Below, piece after piece: positions 26,801-41,800 of a stretch of DNA of 64,000 nt. The notes below the pieces were generated by a model, which was not told the DNA's origin, ran no database searches, and saw nothing but the letters and a program-made list of their open reading frames with translations. Origin of the DNA: Gymnorhina tibicen (lineage: Eukaryota; Chordata; Aves; Passeriformes; Artamidae); NCBI GenBank assembly GCA_013399875.1, contig VXAZ01004023.1, positions 682,282 to 746,281 of the forward strand, in the 5' to 3' direction. The translations under genes and the position numbers were made by a program. Within the stretch, counting starts at the first letter, position 1, and every line of letters begins with the position of its first letter.

Positions 26801-29800
26801 GCTTCAGATTTATTTATGGATTCTAAAGACAAATCTGCTGCTGCTCTCAGTTAGAGGTGGTTTTAATGATGTGTTGGAAAATAATTACCCTTAAAAAAAT
26901 GGGCTGCTGCATGAATTAGGAGGTGCAAAGAAGCTGATGACCACTGGTAGTGCTGTCTGTTGATCCAGTATCATAAATAAAATGTGTTGTTTTGGTTGCC
27001 TCTGTTCATGGAAGATGATCTCAGTAGAAGAAAAGGCTAGGAGAAGGAGCAGAAAAACAGAGATTATATTTGGGAGAAAACTTGAATGGCTCAGACAGGT
27101 TAATTAAAACCTGGCAGGTTTTTTCCTTATCAGGAAAGGCTTTTAAATTAAAAGACAGTTGCAGCACATGGAGAAATTAAAATAAAATAACATGAATATG
27201 TTTAGATTTAAAATTGGAAGTAGTTCTAAAAATATTGCATTTAAATATTGGGGTAAGAAGATGGATCTCCTTATCACATAATTCCATTCATAGATGTGCT
27301 AAATTATAAGTTTGGCTGTCATAAGGGAGAGCAGACCACAAGGGAGGGTCTTCATAGCTTTATGCTCCCTTTCAATATCTGCTGCTGCTCAAAAAAAAAA
27401 ATTTAAAGTTTTGAACTTGTGTGTATCTATTAAAAAGTTAAGACAAATGTGTGGGAGTTTCAAAACTAAAATACTGTCACTGTATTTCTGATTCAATCTT
27501 TTCTTGCTAAGTTTGTGGATTCATAAACATTATTCTATTTCTTTTGAAATAAACATTTGTCTGTGTGCTATATTGCATGTACTCAAAATCCACCCATTGG
27601 AAGCATGAGGGTGTAAGATTTGAACTTTCAGATTTATCAGATTGCAGTGATTTCGGTGCTTGTAGTCTAAAAAAATATTTTTTTGTAGGCAGCTATTTCA
27701 GGGATATGCTTCATATAGAATTTATATATACATTTGCTTCTTTTCCTATGACCTATCATGAGCAAGAAATGCTTTGGCTCAAGCAGATTTTGGTGGGCTG
27801 TTTTTTTGGAGGGTGGAGGTCCCTTGAGACATATTTCCACTAAAAGTTAAATATGTAGATGGCATCTGATGAAATCAGTATTGTTATTTCTGCCAACTTT
27901 TTTTTTTTTTCATTCTTCAAGCCCAATAATAACTCACTGAGTCTTGGTGTGGTTTGTATGTTTTAATTAAAGTTAATTTAATCTGGAGCTGGATTTATTG
28001 CTGAACAACTAATTCCTTAACACTGGCTAGAGACCTTGACATTAAAAAAAATTAACTATACTGCCTTCCTGCATTCCAGAACGGGTGCCCAGTGTTTTGG
28101 AAGGCATGATGCCAAAAACTTATATAATTTTTTTTTTCTTAGCTTTTCATGGAAGAACCCCAGCTGTGTCTTCTCAAGGGTGATAGTTGCTGGGGGTTTA
28201 TTTCAGGCTCTGATCATAAACGTAGACATAAATATACTCTGAGCTGACTAACTGGAGCTAATAATTTTATTAAGGGGTAAAACTGCCTTGTAAATATACA
28301 TCTGGCTTACAAATAACATGTGTAGATGAAATCGAATAAGCACATTTGGAAACAGAGCCAGAAAAACCTCCTGCAGAATGCATTGGAGAATCCATGTAGT
28401 TCATGATTTGTGGAAGAGAGTGTCCAGTTGAACTCTGTTATAGTTCTCCCATGCAAAGAATAATGATGTAAGCTGAATATGAAATTTAACATGTTAGTGA
28501 GTAAATGTGGGACAATGTTTCATACTTTACAACTTTCCAGCAGAGGAGAAAGGCACTTAGGCTGCTCTGCATGCAGTATTTTATTTCTAGTGTCTATAAA
28601 AATTCTTCCAAGTTACACATGTGCTAATACAGACCTGTCTAACAGACTGCTAGAAATGTGAATTCAGCTTCTGGATGACCTCTGACTCCTTTGGGGCCTC
28701 ATGTCCAGGTACACTCTGGTGTACACACATCTTTGTATGACCAGATGAGCTGCGCGGCTCCCTGTGCCTTGGGGTGCCTGAGCACCATGGACAGAGACTG
28801 AGAAACCCAGGAAATGTTGATTCTTGAAGGAAGAAATGACACCACATATAATCTTCCAGATCATAAAACTGTTAGTGTTCAGATCCTTGGCCACCAATTT
28901 GCCAAAATGAGTACCCTTTTCATGGATTTCAGAAAGTCCTGTTCATCTGGATTAAGGCCTGTAATGAATCATGATAGGTTTTTGTTTCTCCACAGCATTG
29001 ATGCTTCTCAAAAGATTACCTCATAGTTACCTGCTTGCCAGAAACGTCTTATGCTTAATTTTCTGTTTATTCTTAATGAAATACAGAGAAATTTACCTAT
29101 AATCCACTTTCAAAATGCTTTGTTGATTCTGGAGGTGGCCGAATTCTTCAGGTATTATGTCTGATTGGTGAATAATAGCTCATAGAACTCACTGTAAAAC
29201 AGTTTATAAAATCTCTGTGGTGTTCAGATATTGTGTCAAATTCATCCTAAAGAGGTCTTAATGTTTCATCTCAGATTGCCTGTCAAGACTGATAGCTTTT
29301 TTTGAGGAGGTCTATTAAAAGAAAAGAAAACACTAGAAATTTTTTTATGTCTGTTTTGTATGTATCTAAACTCTATTATGTACAGAAGGGTCAAGCTGTC
29401 TTGAATAGTGAAATCATAAGTGGGTCCTGCCATCCACTTGTTTCTTGTACCAAAATGCTTGCATATTTTCGTTTTGAGCATTAAGATACAAATGTCAGTA
29501 TCTGGAGGTCTGTAAAGTGGCAGAATAGAACAGTGTTTTCTCAAATCTGCCTTTGATGTGGTTGTCAGATGGTACACTGGGAGAGCTGCATTTCAGAGTC
29601 TGTGAAATTCTGTGAATCCAGGTACTATGGCTGCCACAGCTGAGGTGTTTAATTCTTACCAGGCTGAAGGAGTCAGTTGCATGGGAAAGAAATGCACTGA
29701 AGCACCCTTCAAAAATGAGGGTGGTTGCCAAATCAACATTGTGTGGTCTCTGAAAGCTTCATGGTTCATTTTTGAGGATCTGTCCTTCCATTTTGTCTTT

Positions 29801-32800
29801 ACATTCTTCATTTGCCTCAGGCTTTGAATGACAGAAGAACCAAGGAATGATTTTAAGTTCTTGGTACTTTGTCGCAAAATAAATCAGACAGAAGGTAGAA
29901 TCCACTCGTGTAGCCCCAGAAAATGGGGCCATTAAGTAACAGAGGTCTTGCAAGCATGAGGTGAATGTGCATTGAGAGAACTGACACTGAGCTTCCCAGT
30001 TTTTGGAGGTTAATGATATTATTTCCAAAGGTTCATTTTGTGTTAAGAGCTGTTACGAAGCCATTGTCAAAGAACCCTCCAGAACTGTAGGTTTGTGTAG
30101 GAAAACTGTTATGAAATATAATATTAGATTTTTCGTGCGGTGGGTTGTTTTTTCCTCAGTAGAAGTCAGCTATCTTGGAGTTAGAAACTAAAACCTGGGA
30201 TGTGAGTCATTGGTTGTCTGATTTGTTAGTTCTCCATGAAGCATTGATAGGAGACTCATTAAATATGTGTCAATGCTACATTTTAGGGCATCCTCAGAAA
30301 ATACCTTTCTTACTACATAATTCAGCTTTGCAAACAAATGGAGAAATTGTATTTTTCTGAAGCATCAGAGATAGCGCAGATAGTGTTTTTGAGTGGGATA
30401 ACATGAATTAGTGTCATTTAGGGTTCCATAAACCTGGGTTTGACCATCTTAGTATAGTCACATTTAAGAGTAAAAGGTTACAATTACAGAAAGTTATTTG
30501 AATATAAACTCTACCTGAAAAAATTTTAAAATATAGAGCTTTTTATGGTAAATACTGAGTGCCACTAATGTCAATACTCCTCAAATTAATTATACTCTTA
30601 ATACTTTCCCTGCTTCTTCATTTAATTTCTGGTTTGTACCTAGTATTTCCAAAAGACGTGGTAGAGCTTTCCTCAGAACAGATGTATGTGTCACGAGCAT
30701 ATATCCAGATGCAGAAAATTGTTAGCTAGTTGACCATACTCTGGTGAGTCATAGCTCTTCCTATGGAAAGTTTTTTTTTTATTGCTGTAGTTTTGGCCCT
30801 AATTAGCAGGAACCACCAACTTAAACTGAGACGCTTCTCCTGTGGTAGGAGATGGCCTTGTTTCTCTTTGCATCAGGCTCGTTATTTTGTAGTTACTTGC
30901 ATTTGACACTGATCAACAGTGGGGAACATCTCTTGCTTTTCAGCACAGTGTGCTAGAGGATTGTTAAGCACCTGGTGCTAGTCACAGGTTGTGGTTTTCA
31001 GTGAAAGTGTGTCCCACAATGCTATCTTACGATAAGGAGGTAGTTAAAACAAACTATATTAATGTACTGTATCCAAACTTACTGTTCAATATTTGTTTGC
31101 ATTTCTTTTCATGGAATTTGTATTCTTATATGAAAGCCTTAATGTCACTGCCATGGGGGCTTCTCCATATTACTAGTGAAGATCATGTGAGATCCTTACT
31201 CTATGATCTATTTCTTTTAAGTATTACTGTTTGGAATGAAAAATTAAAATAATATTTCCTGTCTTTTGACAGGAAAGCTCTTGAGCATATGGAATGCATT
31301 GCAGTGAAGTTTAATATGGAAATTAATGAAATAAGCTGGAATATATTACTGATTACATCTTGAAAAAGCATTTGAACCTCTAGAACATTTTATGCCTAAT
31401 CAGTCTTTACTAATTCTATTTTATAATGACTCTGTTCTTACATACTTCAGTAAGTGACATGCTTCAGTAATGGGAGTAAAAACCTAGCAAACAGAGCCAG
31501 AACTCAAGTCAAAGGCTGGTAATTTTAGCTCTGTCCTGATTGCCATGACTTCACCATGAAAAAAATGACACACTACTTCTAGAAACTTAATATAAAAGAA
31601 TGTGAAAAGTCTATGCATGAAATGGAGAAAAACAAGGGCTGAATTTAAGTTCAGATTATCTGCCTGTAAACAAGTGATATGTATCAGCAGCAGATCATCT
31701 GGATTGATAACCATAACCAGGATTTGCAGGCTCTTCCCAAAAACCTTCTAAAGTACATAGCTGGGTCAGCATTCAGTACTGAAGCTTGGGTATTTCTCTT
31801 ATGCTTGTCCGCACAGACAGGTAACTTCATTTCAATTATGTTGTTATAATTAAAATGAGGCTGAAGTTATACTGATTTTTCTGATTCCTTTACTTTTTGG
31901 AGAGTAAAATAAATTAGCCTTGCATAATTCTTTATTGCAAGGCTGAAATATCTGTGAGTAGTGTTCGACTAGTGAATTAATTCCAAATTCTTTGTTTCCT
32001 TTTGGTTTTGTTCATAAAATGCTTATAATGGAATAGCTTTCCAGTGTTAAACAAGCTTTAAAACCTTCTTTCTCCTATTCTCCCCTCCTCCATGCTCAAT
32101 TCTGTCTGGATAGGGTCATGCGGTTCTCTCCTTTGCTGTTTTTATTCTCCTCAGGCACACCCTTCTGTGTTGTTCTTGGGTCAGAATCTTCTTTTACCTC
32201 TATTGATGACATGAACATAGATGTCACACTAAAATTTCAAAGATCTTTCTGGTTTATGATAATGCTGTGCTAAGAGAAAAATGCAGAAGTGACTATCAGT
32301 AGATGCACTAATTGCACTAGATGCATTGGCTGAAGAGCAACTAAGTCCATTTCTGTTTAAAAGAAGTTTAAAACTAAACACATTTTAAAATATCTCATTT
32401 CCAAGTCATAATTGATAGTGCTACTTTGCTGAACACAATGTGGATGAAAATGATCCATGTAGGATTCATCTCAGCAAAATCTGCACCATGAGGTTTTTCT
32501 AAGGACAGATGAACTGCTTCACTGAGAACTTGACACTTCTGATCTTTTTGTCATTTTCTTGCTTCCCCCCACCATGTGCACTTTGTTACAGACTCAAATG
32601 AAAAATTAAGAAGGAGATTTTGAATAAAAATGTTCAGAACTGCCTCTGAAAGCCCATAAACAAAGACATTCTTTGGCACTCCCCATATTATTAAAACCCC
32701 ATAACACCAACATTTCAGGTAAAGAATGCTTTCTGGAGCAGTTAGGAAAGCTTGGTGAGAACAATTAATCCTACACGTTTAGTTTTCTTTGGAAATTTCA

Positions 32801-35800
32801 AATGTACAGAGAAGGCAACTCCATTCCATAGATGTGAATCACCTCTGTCACAGACCACACATGGTCCTTCTCCCACTGCACATACATCTGCTCTAGGCTT
32901 GTGAGAACACTCAGGTTGAAGGGGGACTTCAGAAAGGCATCTTGTGTGTTACACAGGCCAGTCCTTTCTTCCGGACTGCATGATGAGGTATTCGCCAAAA
33001 TTAATGGAGCAACTGTGCAGGGCAAGTTCTCCTACTCTTAGTTTCCAGTAGTAAGAGCTGTGAAATGGCAGTAGAGCCTGCAGATCTGAAGCACAGTTTA
33101 GGGAGTCTCCTTCTGGTGACTTGCAAGAAGTCAGTGCAGTCTGACTTGCTATCTTAGGTATCTTGAGTTGAACAGCAACCAAATCTGCTGCTTTGCAGCA
33201 ATGTCTCTGTTAAAAGATGAGTTCTTTTCATATTCTGAGACTTTCTAAGAAAAGGATGGATGCTGTCCTCTACAGCTAAGCAATGAAGGTAATTAGTAGG
33301 TCTATAAAGTTAAACCCTAACCAATTCAGTTCTCCATCTCAACATGAAAGTCAAATACTTTCTGTTTCTGAACTGACAGCTTTACATGATGAAAGAAATG
33401 TTAATATCTAAAGGCTTAAAAACCCCAGGCACCTAAAGAGGATGAATTCTGGGATATTTTTTTGTTTAAGAAATTAGAAGAAAGCAGACTGAAGGGGCTC
33501 CATCCAAACCAAAATTACAGGTTTTGAAGTATTTGTAAGAAATAACCATCCCACCGCCTGGAGACCTGGCAGTCTCAAATGTTTGTGAGGGTGGGGGTGA
33601 AACAATGCTGCCTCCTCCTGTGAGGCCTGGCTATTAAAAGAGGTTTGGAAGCACTGATGAAGACAACTTGGAAACACGGTAGGATATGGGGATTTTGATG
33701 ATGAAATGAAAAACCTTCCACAGTTCTTTCTGATCCTTTTTGTACAGTAGTTCACTTATAATATGGGTTTTAATAAATGAAGGTGGGTTTTTTCCTGCTC
33801 TTGATAAATTGTAGACATTTCCTCATAAAAATAAAAAACAACAAAGCAAACAGAACAGTTTTATCTTCATACAGTGAAGTAATTCTATTTAACTTTCTAT
33901 AGGGCTGGCCTTTGCTGTTCTGTCTTCAGTCCATCCAGTTTTTGGTTTATATGGATCTTTCTTCCCTGTCATTGTTTATGCCATATTTGGAATGGGACGT
34001 CATGTTGCAACAGGTAAGTGTCTGTTTGTTAAAATAGTTTTCAAAAATAAGGAACCGGATACTGAAATTTATTTTTGTTTAAAGGTCAATGGAAGGAAAA
34101 TTATCTATGATTAAACAGAAATAAGATGTTTTTGTGCTTCTCTTTACAACTATTTTTTGTCAGTTTAAGTACTTTAAAGAGCCTCATTAAGAGTATATTG
34201 GAGTTACTCCTGCCATTATAATTTAATATTACACTGACACTTCCTTTGTAAATGTAATTTACTAAGAGCTTTTTGTATTTTAACTCTGCTTTAGAAATCT
34301 GCTTCAGGCTAAGAGTTTAACAAAGGGCTCTGCCAACAAGATGTATGCAAATGAAAATGGAAAAGGTTCAACTGCCTATTAAACCATAGAAAACACACAT
34401 TACTTCTCACCTAAAACACAAATCCTGCATTTCTCAGGGAAAAAAAAAAACGCAAAAAGCGACTTTCTGAGCCCATTACCTGCCACTATATTAAAGCTAG
34501 AAACTGTCCCAGTGAGGACTCTTGTCCTCTGGCAGAGTAGTTAGGTGGACAGAGAAAGGATGCCTGGATACTCTGCTGGTAGTTATGAGTTACTTGTATA
34601 CCCTCAGCAGAGCCTCAGAAGCTGAAGAACTGAATGGTTTTGTTCTCCTAATAGGTTGATGGATGCTCTGTTTCTGAGCCCAAAGAAATCAAATTATGGA
34701 GGGAAGCTGGAAATACTACTCATTAGATTGAACCACACATTCTTTGCTGTGCAGAAGTGGGCACTTGATGGCCCCTGAAGTTTGCAAGAAGGGTGAGATA
34801 GGCCCAGTAGCAGCACACAGCATGACTGGGTAAAGGGAACCTGTGGCTCTCAGAAGATTTAAGCAGGGAGGAGGTATCTCTTCCTTGAAGAGGAGAAAAT
34901 CTCCCGAAAGGAGGAAAGATGGTTCTGGGTAATCACACTCAAAATGAACTCTGAAGAGTCTGATTGTACAAGTGTATGCAATGTTTTAGTAAGAAGATAG
35001 CAACACATTTTGAGAACCCTTTTTGATCAAAAATATTCAGTTAAATTATAAAAAAAATAAAATTCCGAACACCTATAAATTGTCTTAGAGAAAAAGGAAA
35101 GCTGAAAGTTTGTATTCCCTTGATGCACAGAAAGTGCATCAAGAACCTTTTGATGTCCAAAAAGGATCTGTGGATGTGTCTTAATATGTAATGACTAAGG
35201 GACTGCACTCAACTCATGTTAAAAAGGAAGCATTCAAAAAAAACGTGAAAATTTAGAATCTGGAAAATAAATTTTACTCTTGAGTAGAGATAGATTAGTA
35301 TACTTATTAAAACTTTAGCCTATATTAAAAAGCTGTTTCAAAACTGGAAAATTTAGCAGTGTGTCAGAAGTTTGTTGGTGTAGGATTATTAGGAAGACAA
35401 GAATCCATCATATGTAGGAAAGTAGATAAGTAAGCATCTGGCTGACATAAATTCTAGTAATGAAAACAGACGATAAAATAGGTAAGCACAAGCTCTTAAA
35501 TCTGATGTTTTATCCTTGGGAGGGAATACTGTTCAGAAAATGACTTGCTGAGTTCCACAGCTTCATGTCTGCAGGTGTGGAAACCTATTCCATTCATAGG
35601 TGTCTACTTCAAAATTTAATCTCAGTCAAAAAAAGGCAACAAAACAGTTTTCTTGCTTTCATGGAATTTTTTTAAATTAATAAATTTGTGTGACACATAT
35701 TGTTGATCCTTTCAGTAGAAAGGTCTCATGCACTTATTCCACCAGCCTCAGTTAAGGCATCATGGTGCGTAGCTGAGTGTGTAGGAGCTATACTGCCTGC

Positions 35801-38800
35801 CTCAAACGTTCCATAATTCCTTATGTACATTGGAGACAATCTCTTCACTTACCAGAATTTTCTGTAAGATCTGTGATGCTCTCCATATGTACACAGGCTG
35901 TAAAAGTGCCCTTTGTTAGTGAAGGCAGTCATGTTAATATGAAATGGAATATCCATCAATGGCACCATTCTGTCAACTTTTATTCACTTGAAATGCCTCT
36001 TCTTTGAAATAGCTGGTCTACTTCAAAAGATTTCTCACATGAGCAACAAACACCTACACCTTTTTCATGACTCTTTAAAATATAATTGATTTTGAATCAT
36101 CCTGTCAGACAGCTTTGTCTGCTGTAATAACATCTACAAGTCTTTGATTTAAGACAAAATTTTATGTAAGCTCTTTTCAAATTTCATTTCATGTAAATTG
36201 GGGGTTTTTTTGGGGGGGGGATGGAGGTTAAGTGAAAATAAGAGAACAGTGAAAAGGGAAAAAAAAGCAATCTGAAAAGCAAAATACTTGAAACTATCCT
36301 GATTGTTGCTTGAAGAAAATATATTTTAGGCCTAGATAAAAAAAGGGAATGTGATCAAAAAGACCACCCCTTCATGGTTCAGTGGCAAAATTAAGGGGAC
36401 TGTCATGGGTAACAGTTTGGCACTGGAAAAATGGAAAACTTGGCTAAATGAGGTGGGTGAAGCCATGAAATGTGGCAGGTCAAACATATACAGGAGTATT
36501 AAAAGGCTAAAACAGTTTGAAGAATTCCACAGAGAGTATGATCAAACTGATAGTTAAAGGTTCTATAAATACACCAAAATCAGGACTATGAGAAGCAAAC
36601 TTATGGGACACCTTTCTGACAAAGGGGTAACAGGGACCTTCTGTGGTAAGACCACAGGATTATCAAGTTGCCAGTATAATTTTGCAGAGTAGTTAGAAGG
36701 GCTCTGCAGGGAATCCTGGGAACTGCAGACCTGTTGATAATAAAAATAAAAGTACTGAATCATAGAATCTTGCAGCCATAGAATGGCCAGGGTTGGAAGG
36801 AACCTTAAAGATCTTCTAGTTCCAACCCCCTTCCATGGTCAGGAACACCTTCCACTAGATCAAGCTGCTCAGAGCCCCATCCAACCTGGCCTTGAACACT
36901 TCCAGGGATGGGACAAAAAAAAAGATATGTATAATCAGACCCTGTTGGAGAGGAGTTAATGTGACTTCTGTAAAGGAAAATCCCACCTCACTATCTCCTA
37001 GACTACTGTATGAATGTCAACAAGCCACATGGAGAAGTGGTGTACTTTGAATGTAAGATATCAGAATGGTCAAACAGCTACTGATAAGGTTCCACACCAA
37101 AGGTTACTAAAGAAACTAAATTGCCCTTGTGATAGAAGAAAAGTCCTTTTATTAATTATTAGCAGGTTGAAGGATATGAAGCAAAAGGCCTGACCTCATG
37201 GTCATTTTTCATGGTGGTGGTATCCCTGGTGGGTTCCCAAGGAATTAATGCTGTGAGGTTTATGTGAGGCTCTATGAAGGCCAAGATGAGGGTAGGACTG
37301 TGTTCACCAGGTCCTGCAGCAGTAGAAAAAAGGCAAGTTCAAAGAGAACTTGCTTTAAAAGACTTTTAAAACATAGATTAAAGAAAACAGTACAGCGGAT
37401 GGCGAACTTCAGGAACCTGCTCTCAGAGGACATTGTGGAGGGAAAAATTACAAGCAGGTTCAGACAAACCTTTGACAAATTCATGAATGCTGGTCCACAA
37501 ACAAAATCAAAAAAGGCCAGCTAAGGAAGTACTTCCCTAACACTACAGCTATGGGTGCTGGCAATAAGGGCAATGGCTGGCAAAAAGTGGCCAAGCTTGT
37601 GTGCTTTCCCCAGGTAACACCTCTGACTGTCACAGCTGGAGGCGGAGTACTGGGCAAGATGGGCCACTGGTCTGACATAGCAAGATATTTCTTATGCTCT
37701 AATAGCTCTGCGTGTTTGTGTCTTTCAGTGTTGAATTGTCACCCTCATTTATCTTTGTGTTATTGAAAGTGCTTTACCTCTCTCAGCAAATAAATGTTTT
37801 TCTCATAATTTGCCTCCATTTATTGGAGTGCTAGGCACTATTTAATGGGCTAGGTACTATATATATAGTGTGAATTAATTGCCCTAGAAATTTGAATGGT
37901 GACTTGGGATTCTCAGACAAATAGCTGCTTGATCACATCCTGGGTGAGTTAAAAGCATTTCTGATAACTTGAAATCATTGTAAATTGTTGTATTTGCATC
38001 TCTTTTGGAAAGCTGTCTAAATGAATGTGCTAAAAAAAAGATTTACATTTAATTTGCCTGTATAAATGGTATTTTATGGGAAGAAATGTGTGTTACATAG
38101 AAAAATTACCTTAAAAATGTTCTTGTGATGACAGGAATGTACAAAATGGCACTTTTACTCATAATGGCCATTTTGAAAAAGAGACCATGAGTGATGAGTA
38201 CAGACAGATATACAATTATTGGTGATTAACGTGTGGCTTTTTTTACAGGAACTTTTGCTTTAACTTCCTTAATATCTGCCAATGCAGTTGAGCGTCTTGT
38301 TCCTTCAGTCAGAACTAATTTCACTGCAAACAATAATTCAGGAATTTTGGGTTTGTCGGAATTTGAAATGCAGAGGATTGGAGTTGCAGCAGCAGTTTCA
38401 TTTCTAGGAGGAATCATTCAGGTTGGTGGTGGTCGCACTTTCTGTATGCTACTGATGTACTGCCTTTGTGACAGCTACAACATTTGTAATACTTTTTCTG
38501 TGTCTCTGAGAAAAACTAACGAAAACATCTGGTTCAGTGGTCATAAATGATGAAATTAATGTGCTTTAAGAATTTGCTACTCCTTTGTTGAGATGTAGTG
38601 ATTATCTGTATACTTGCTTCTACTGTGTTACCATATGAAGCAAAACCACATTCAGTCAGCTCTAATATAATACTCACTTGCAGTTGATGTCCCCTTTCCT
38701 TCTCCTTCAGAAACAAACATGAATCAGCTCCTGGTAAGCCCTGACATATTCCTGAGGGTTTCTGTTGCCCTTGGCTTGAAAAGGAATACTATACAATAGC

Positions 38801-41800
38801 CAATAATTAAAAACAGTAGGGAAAACTTTAAATTCTCTTTAGAGTTCACACACCCATCATTAAAGTGAAATAGTAAAACAGATGTCTTCAAATGATTCTC
38901 TAAAGTTTATTCAAATGAACAGAGGTCTTTTAAATTTCTTCTTTTTTCTTATTCTGGCTGCAAGGGCCAAGTTCCTTTATCCACTGCCAGTTGCTTAGGC
39001 CTTCAAAGAAGGCTTCCCTCTTTCCTTGTAAATATTAAAATAGAAGAAATGTTCCAGCACGTGACATTGCAACACCTCCTGGGTACCTGGGTTTCTGAAA
39101 GAAACCCAGACCCCTCCACTTGGTGCTTTGGATCCGTCTGCTGTGCAGAGGATGAGCAAAAGAGCCCAGAATGGGATCTTCAGTAGCCTGCATGCTTGGC
39201 AGGAACTGGAGCATATACTTATGTTAGTCAGTAGGAAATATCAAGAAGTATTGTTATTTCTGTTGCATTTTTATAATTCTTCTATTAGTTTATGACCAGA
39301 ATTCTTTCATTGGACTGTGACTTGGGGTAGTAGCATGAGGGACAGCCTACAGACAACACAGAGCTGATGCAGATTGTGCCTGGCTGTGCCTGCACATGCT
39401 GTCCCAATGCACCAGTATGTGAAGTGCAGCACCGCGTCTTATGCAGGGTGCTTGCAACATCAGAGCATGAATGCAGCTCTTCATGCAGGAGTCCTGTGCT
39501 CACAGCTTAGAAATCTCCTACATCATCCCCAGAGAAGCCAAAATGCCTCACGTGCAAATTTGGTGCCTGCATTCATTTGATCTAACTTTGAAATCCAATG
39601 CAAAATTATTTTGCTTGGTGGCTGCAGAATCCCATTAGATATGTGAGTCCTCTAGATCTCTCACTCTTTCATCCTGAAAAGTTCTGCTTCATCATATGCC
39701 TTCAATTGCATCAGCTGATTTATCCCAGCCTATGTCCTGTTTAATCCTGACTGGAATGGGAAGAACTAGTAAATCCTCTCTACATCTTCACAGCAGGTCT
39801 GGTAGGGAACTGTGACATGTGCATGGGCTCCTCTCCAAGGTCAACAATGTCACTTGCATTAGAATCATACTAACACAGCTGGTGCTTGTTGTGCTGCCAC
39901 TAGTCCTTTCTGTGAGTTTAATGGTTGGAGACCAGAGTAAAATACTTATTTCCTAAAGAAGTGCCTTGAAGCTATTAATACTGTGATACGCAGTCTGGAC
40001 TCATCTGGATCAAGGCTGAGATTAAACTTTGACATCTTCCCAGGTGCTGTTAAATATGGGAATCTATGTTTCTCATCATGATTCCAGTTCCTCAACTAAC
40101 AGTTGGTGCAAACCCCAGATAAGGTGACAGGGCAGATCTTGCTCTTAATGGAGAGCTAAGCCAGTCACCTTCTATTTATCAGTTTCAATTAGAAATTAAA
40201 TGACAGCCTGGAGTTAATGTATATTCTGGGACAAGAAGAATTGTGTGATGCGTTTTGAGGCAACAGCTTTTCATTGAAGACATCCTGAAATACAAAAAGA
40301 AGTTGTATTTTCAGTGTAGTTGGTATTTAGGATGGTATTGCTCTGGGAAGGGAGCAGACCTGGTTTATAATATCTACTATAAGACTTTAATTTTTCTGTA
40401 AAACAGTCAAAATACATTTCTCTAATCAGCCACTAATTGCACAAAAACAACGGATGCTGTGACTAATCCATACCACGGGCAGCCTCCAGACAAAGGATGA
40501 AAAGTCCTTGCCAAAACAGCTGTTTCCTTCTTGGGAAGAGTAGGTAAAGAGCTGAACACCCTTGGCCTAAAAAGCAATTTGATACTGTTTTTCCAATAGC
40601 CTGGCTAAGTACTCTAATCAGCAAATAACATTAAAAAACAAGGGAAAACATACAAAATAGTGAATAATGAAGGGAAGGCGGCAGGGTGAGATGTTTTTGA
40701 GATGAGCTGCTGATGACTAGTTCGTGTTTAGTGGAGACCACAACTGTGCATTCATGTGTGAGGCAAACTATGAGCAGCCTCTGTGAATCTCAGTGCCATC
40801 TAGACATGAAATAAATTAGAACTGTTTTCTGATCATAAAACAAGAATAGGTAGAGCTTATAAGAATTGAAATTTGGGGCTTAGCTGCTTAAGTTTTTCTC
40901 TAGTAATAAATTTCAGAGTCCTAAACTACTTCTGAAATCTAATGTTTGAGGAAGTGTTCATAAAAGAGGAAAAGCATTTAGTTATCTTAAGAGGCGTTCT
41001 GATGAAGATAAAATAGTACTAAAATAGAAAATAAGTAAACATAAAATAAAAACTGTAATTACCAAAACCATTTAATATAACGCATTCATTATTTCATTTT
41101 TAAAAGCAGAATGGAAAGCATAATTAAGATTTCTTTTATGTTTGTGTAGCTGCTACTCTATAAAGATGAACAGGGCTTAAGAAATCAATCAATTTAATAT
41201 AATTCTTCCCTGATATTAAATACCTCAGAGGTATTGATGGGGAGAGAAAATGATGGAAAATAACAGATACCTGTGGAGTAATGTTGTAATTAAAATTGGA
41301 TAGTGCCTTTATAACATTAAAAAAATCCTCAAAAGAGTTTTTGGGTAAGATTTTTTTGCCCTATTAATATATTATATATGCAAGAATGCCTGCATAAATA
41401 TATGTGTCTCTAAAAAAATCTCAGCATGCTAAAATGAAATTCAAGATTAAGATCTGCTGAATAAATAGAGGAAAGCTCCTTGCAGATTAAACAGAGAAGA
41501 AAAACCTACTCTACAAAAAAGGCTTCATTCTCTTAAGACCACAGTGTTATAGACTTCAGTTGGTCTACTCTTCTGTAAATGAGAAATAGTTTCTTATTGC
41601 ATTCCAGTCTTGTAACATTTTTATGGGTAAGTTTTCCATCTAGTGTATTTCAAAAACTAACGTTTTTTAGTTACATATTCAGCAACATAATTAGTTGCTG
41701 ATATACAGTGTTGGAAATAAAAATGTTTTCAGTTTTCAGGAGAACAAATTTACACAGTCTATTATCAGTTTGCTTAATAACAAAGGAGCACGTTTGAATA

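Larger units (their letters stand above)
20816..33902 (+). other. SLC26A7: SLC26A7 intron 1 (about 13.1 kb)
   Basis: Donor gtacag, acceptor tttctatag. It contains a CR1 copy (24031-24478) followed directly by an LTR fragment (24530-24672), an A-run at 21408-21423, an (AAT)n-like tract at 26681-26706 and a 9-bp hairpin at 31255-31276. I recognise no other exon in it. Confidence 0.9.
34014..38248 (+). other. SLC26A7: SLC26A7 intron 2 (about 4.2 kb)
   Basis: Donor gtaagt, acceptor ttttttacag. Its middle is an old plus-strand LINE with a younger minus-strand CR1 inserted. The first 2.3 kb hold nothing I recognise. Confidence 0.9.

Noticed and set aside
37264..37524. 86-codon open frame as a small basic protein gene
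   Set aside because: It lies inside the 3' region of a dead CR1/L3-like LINE.
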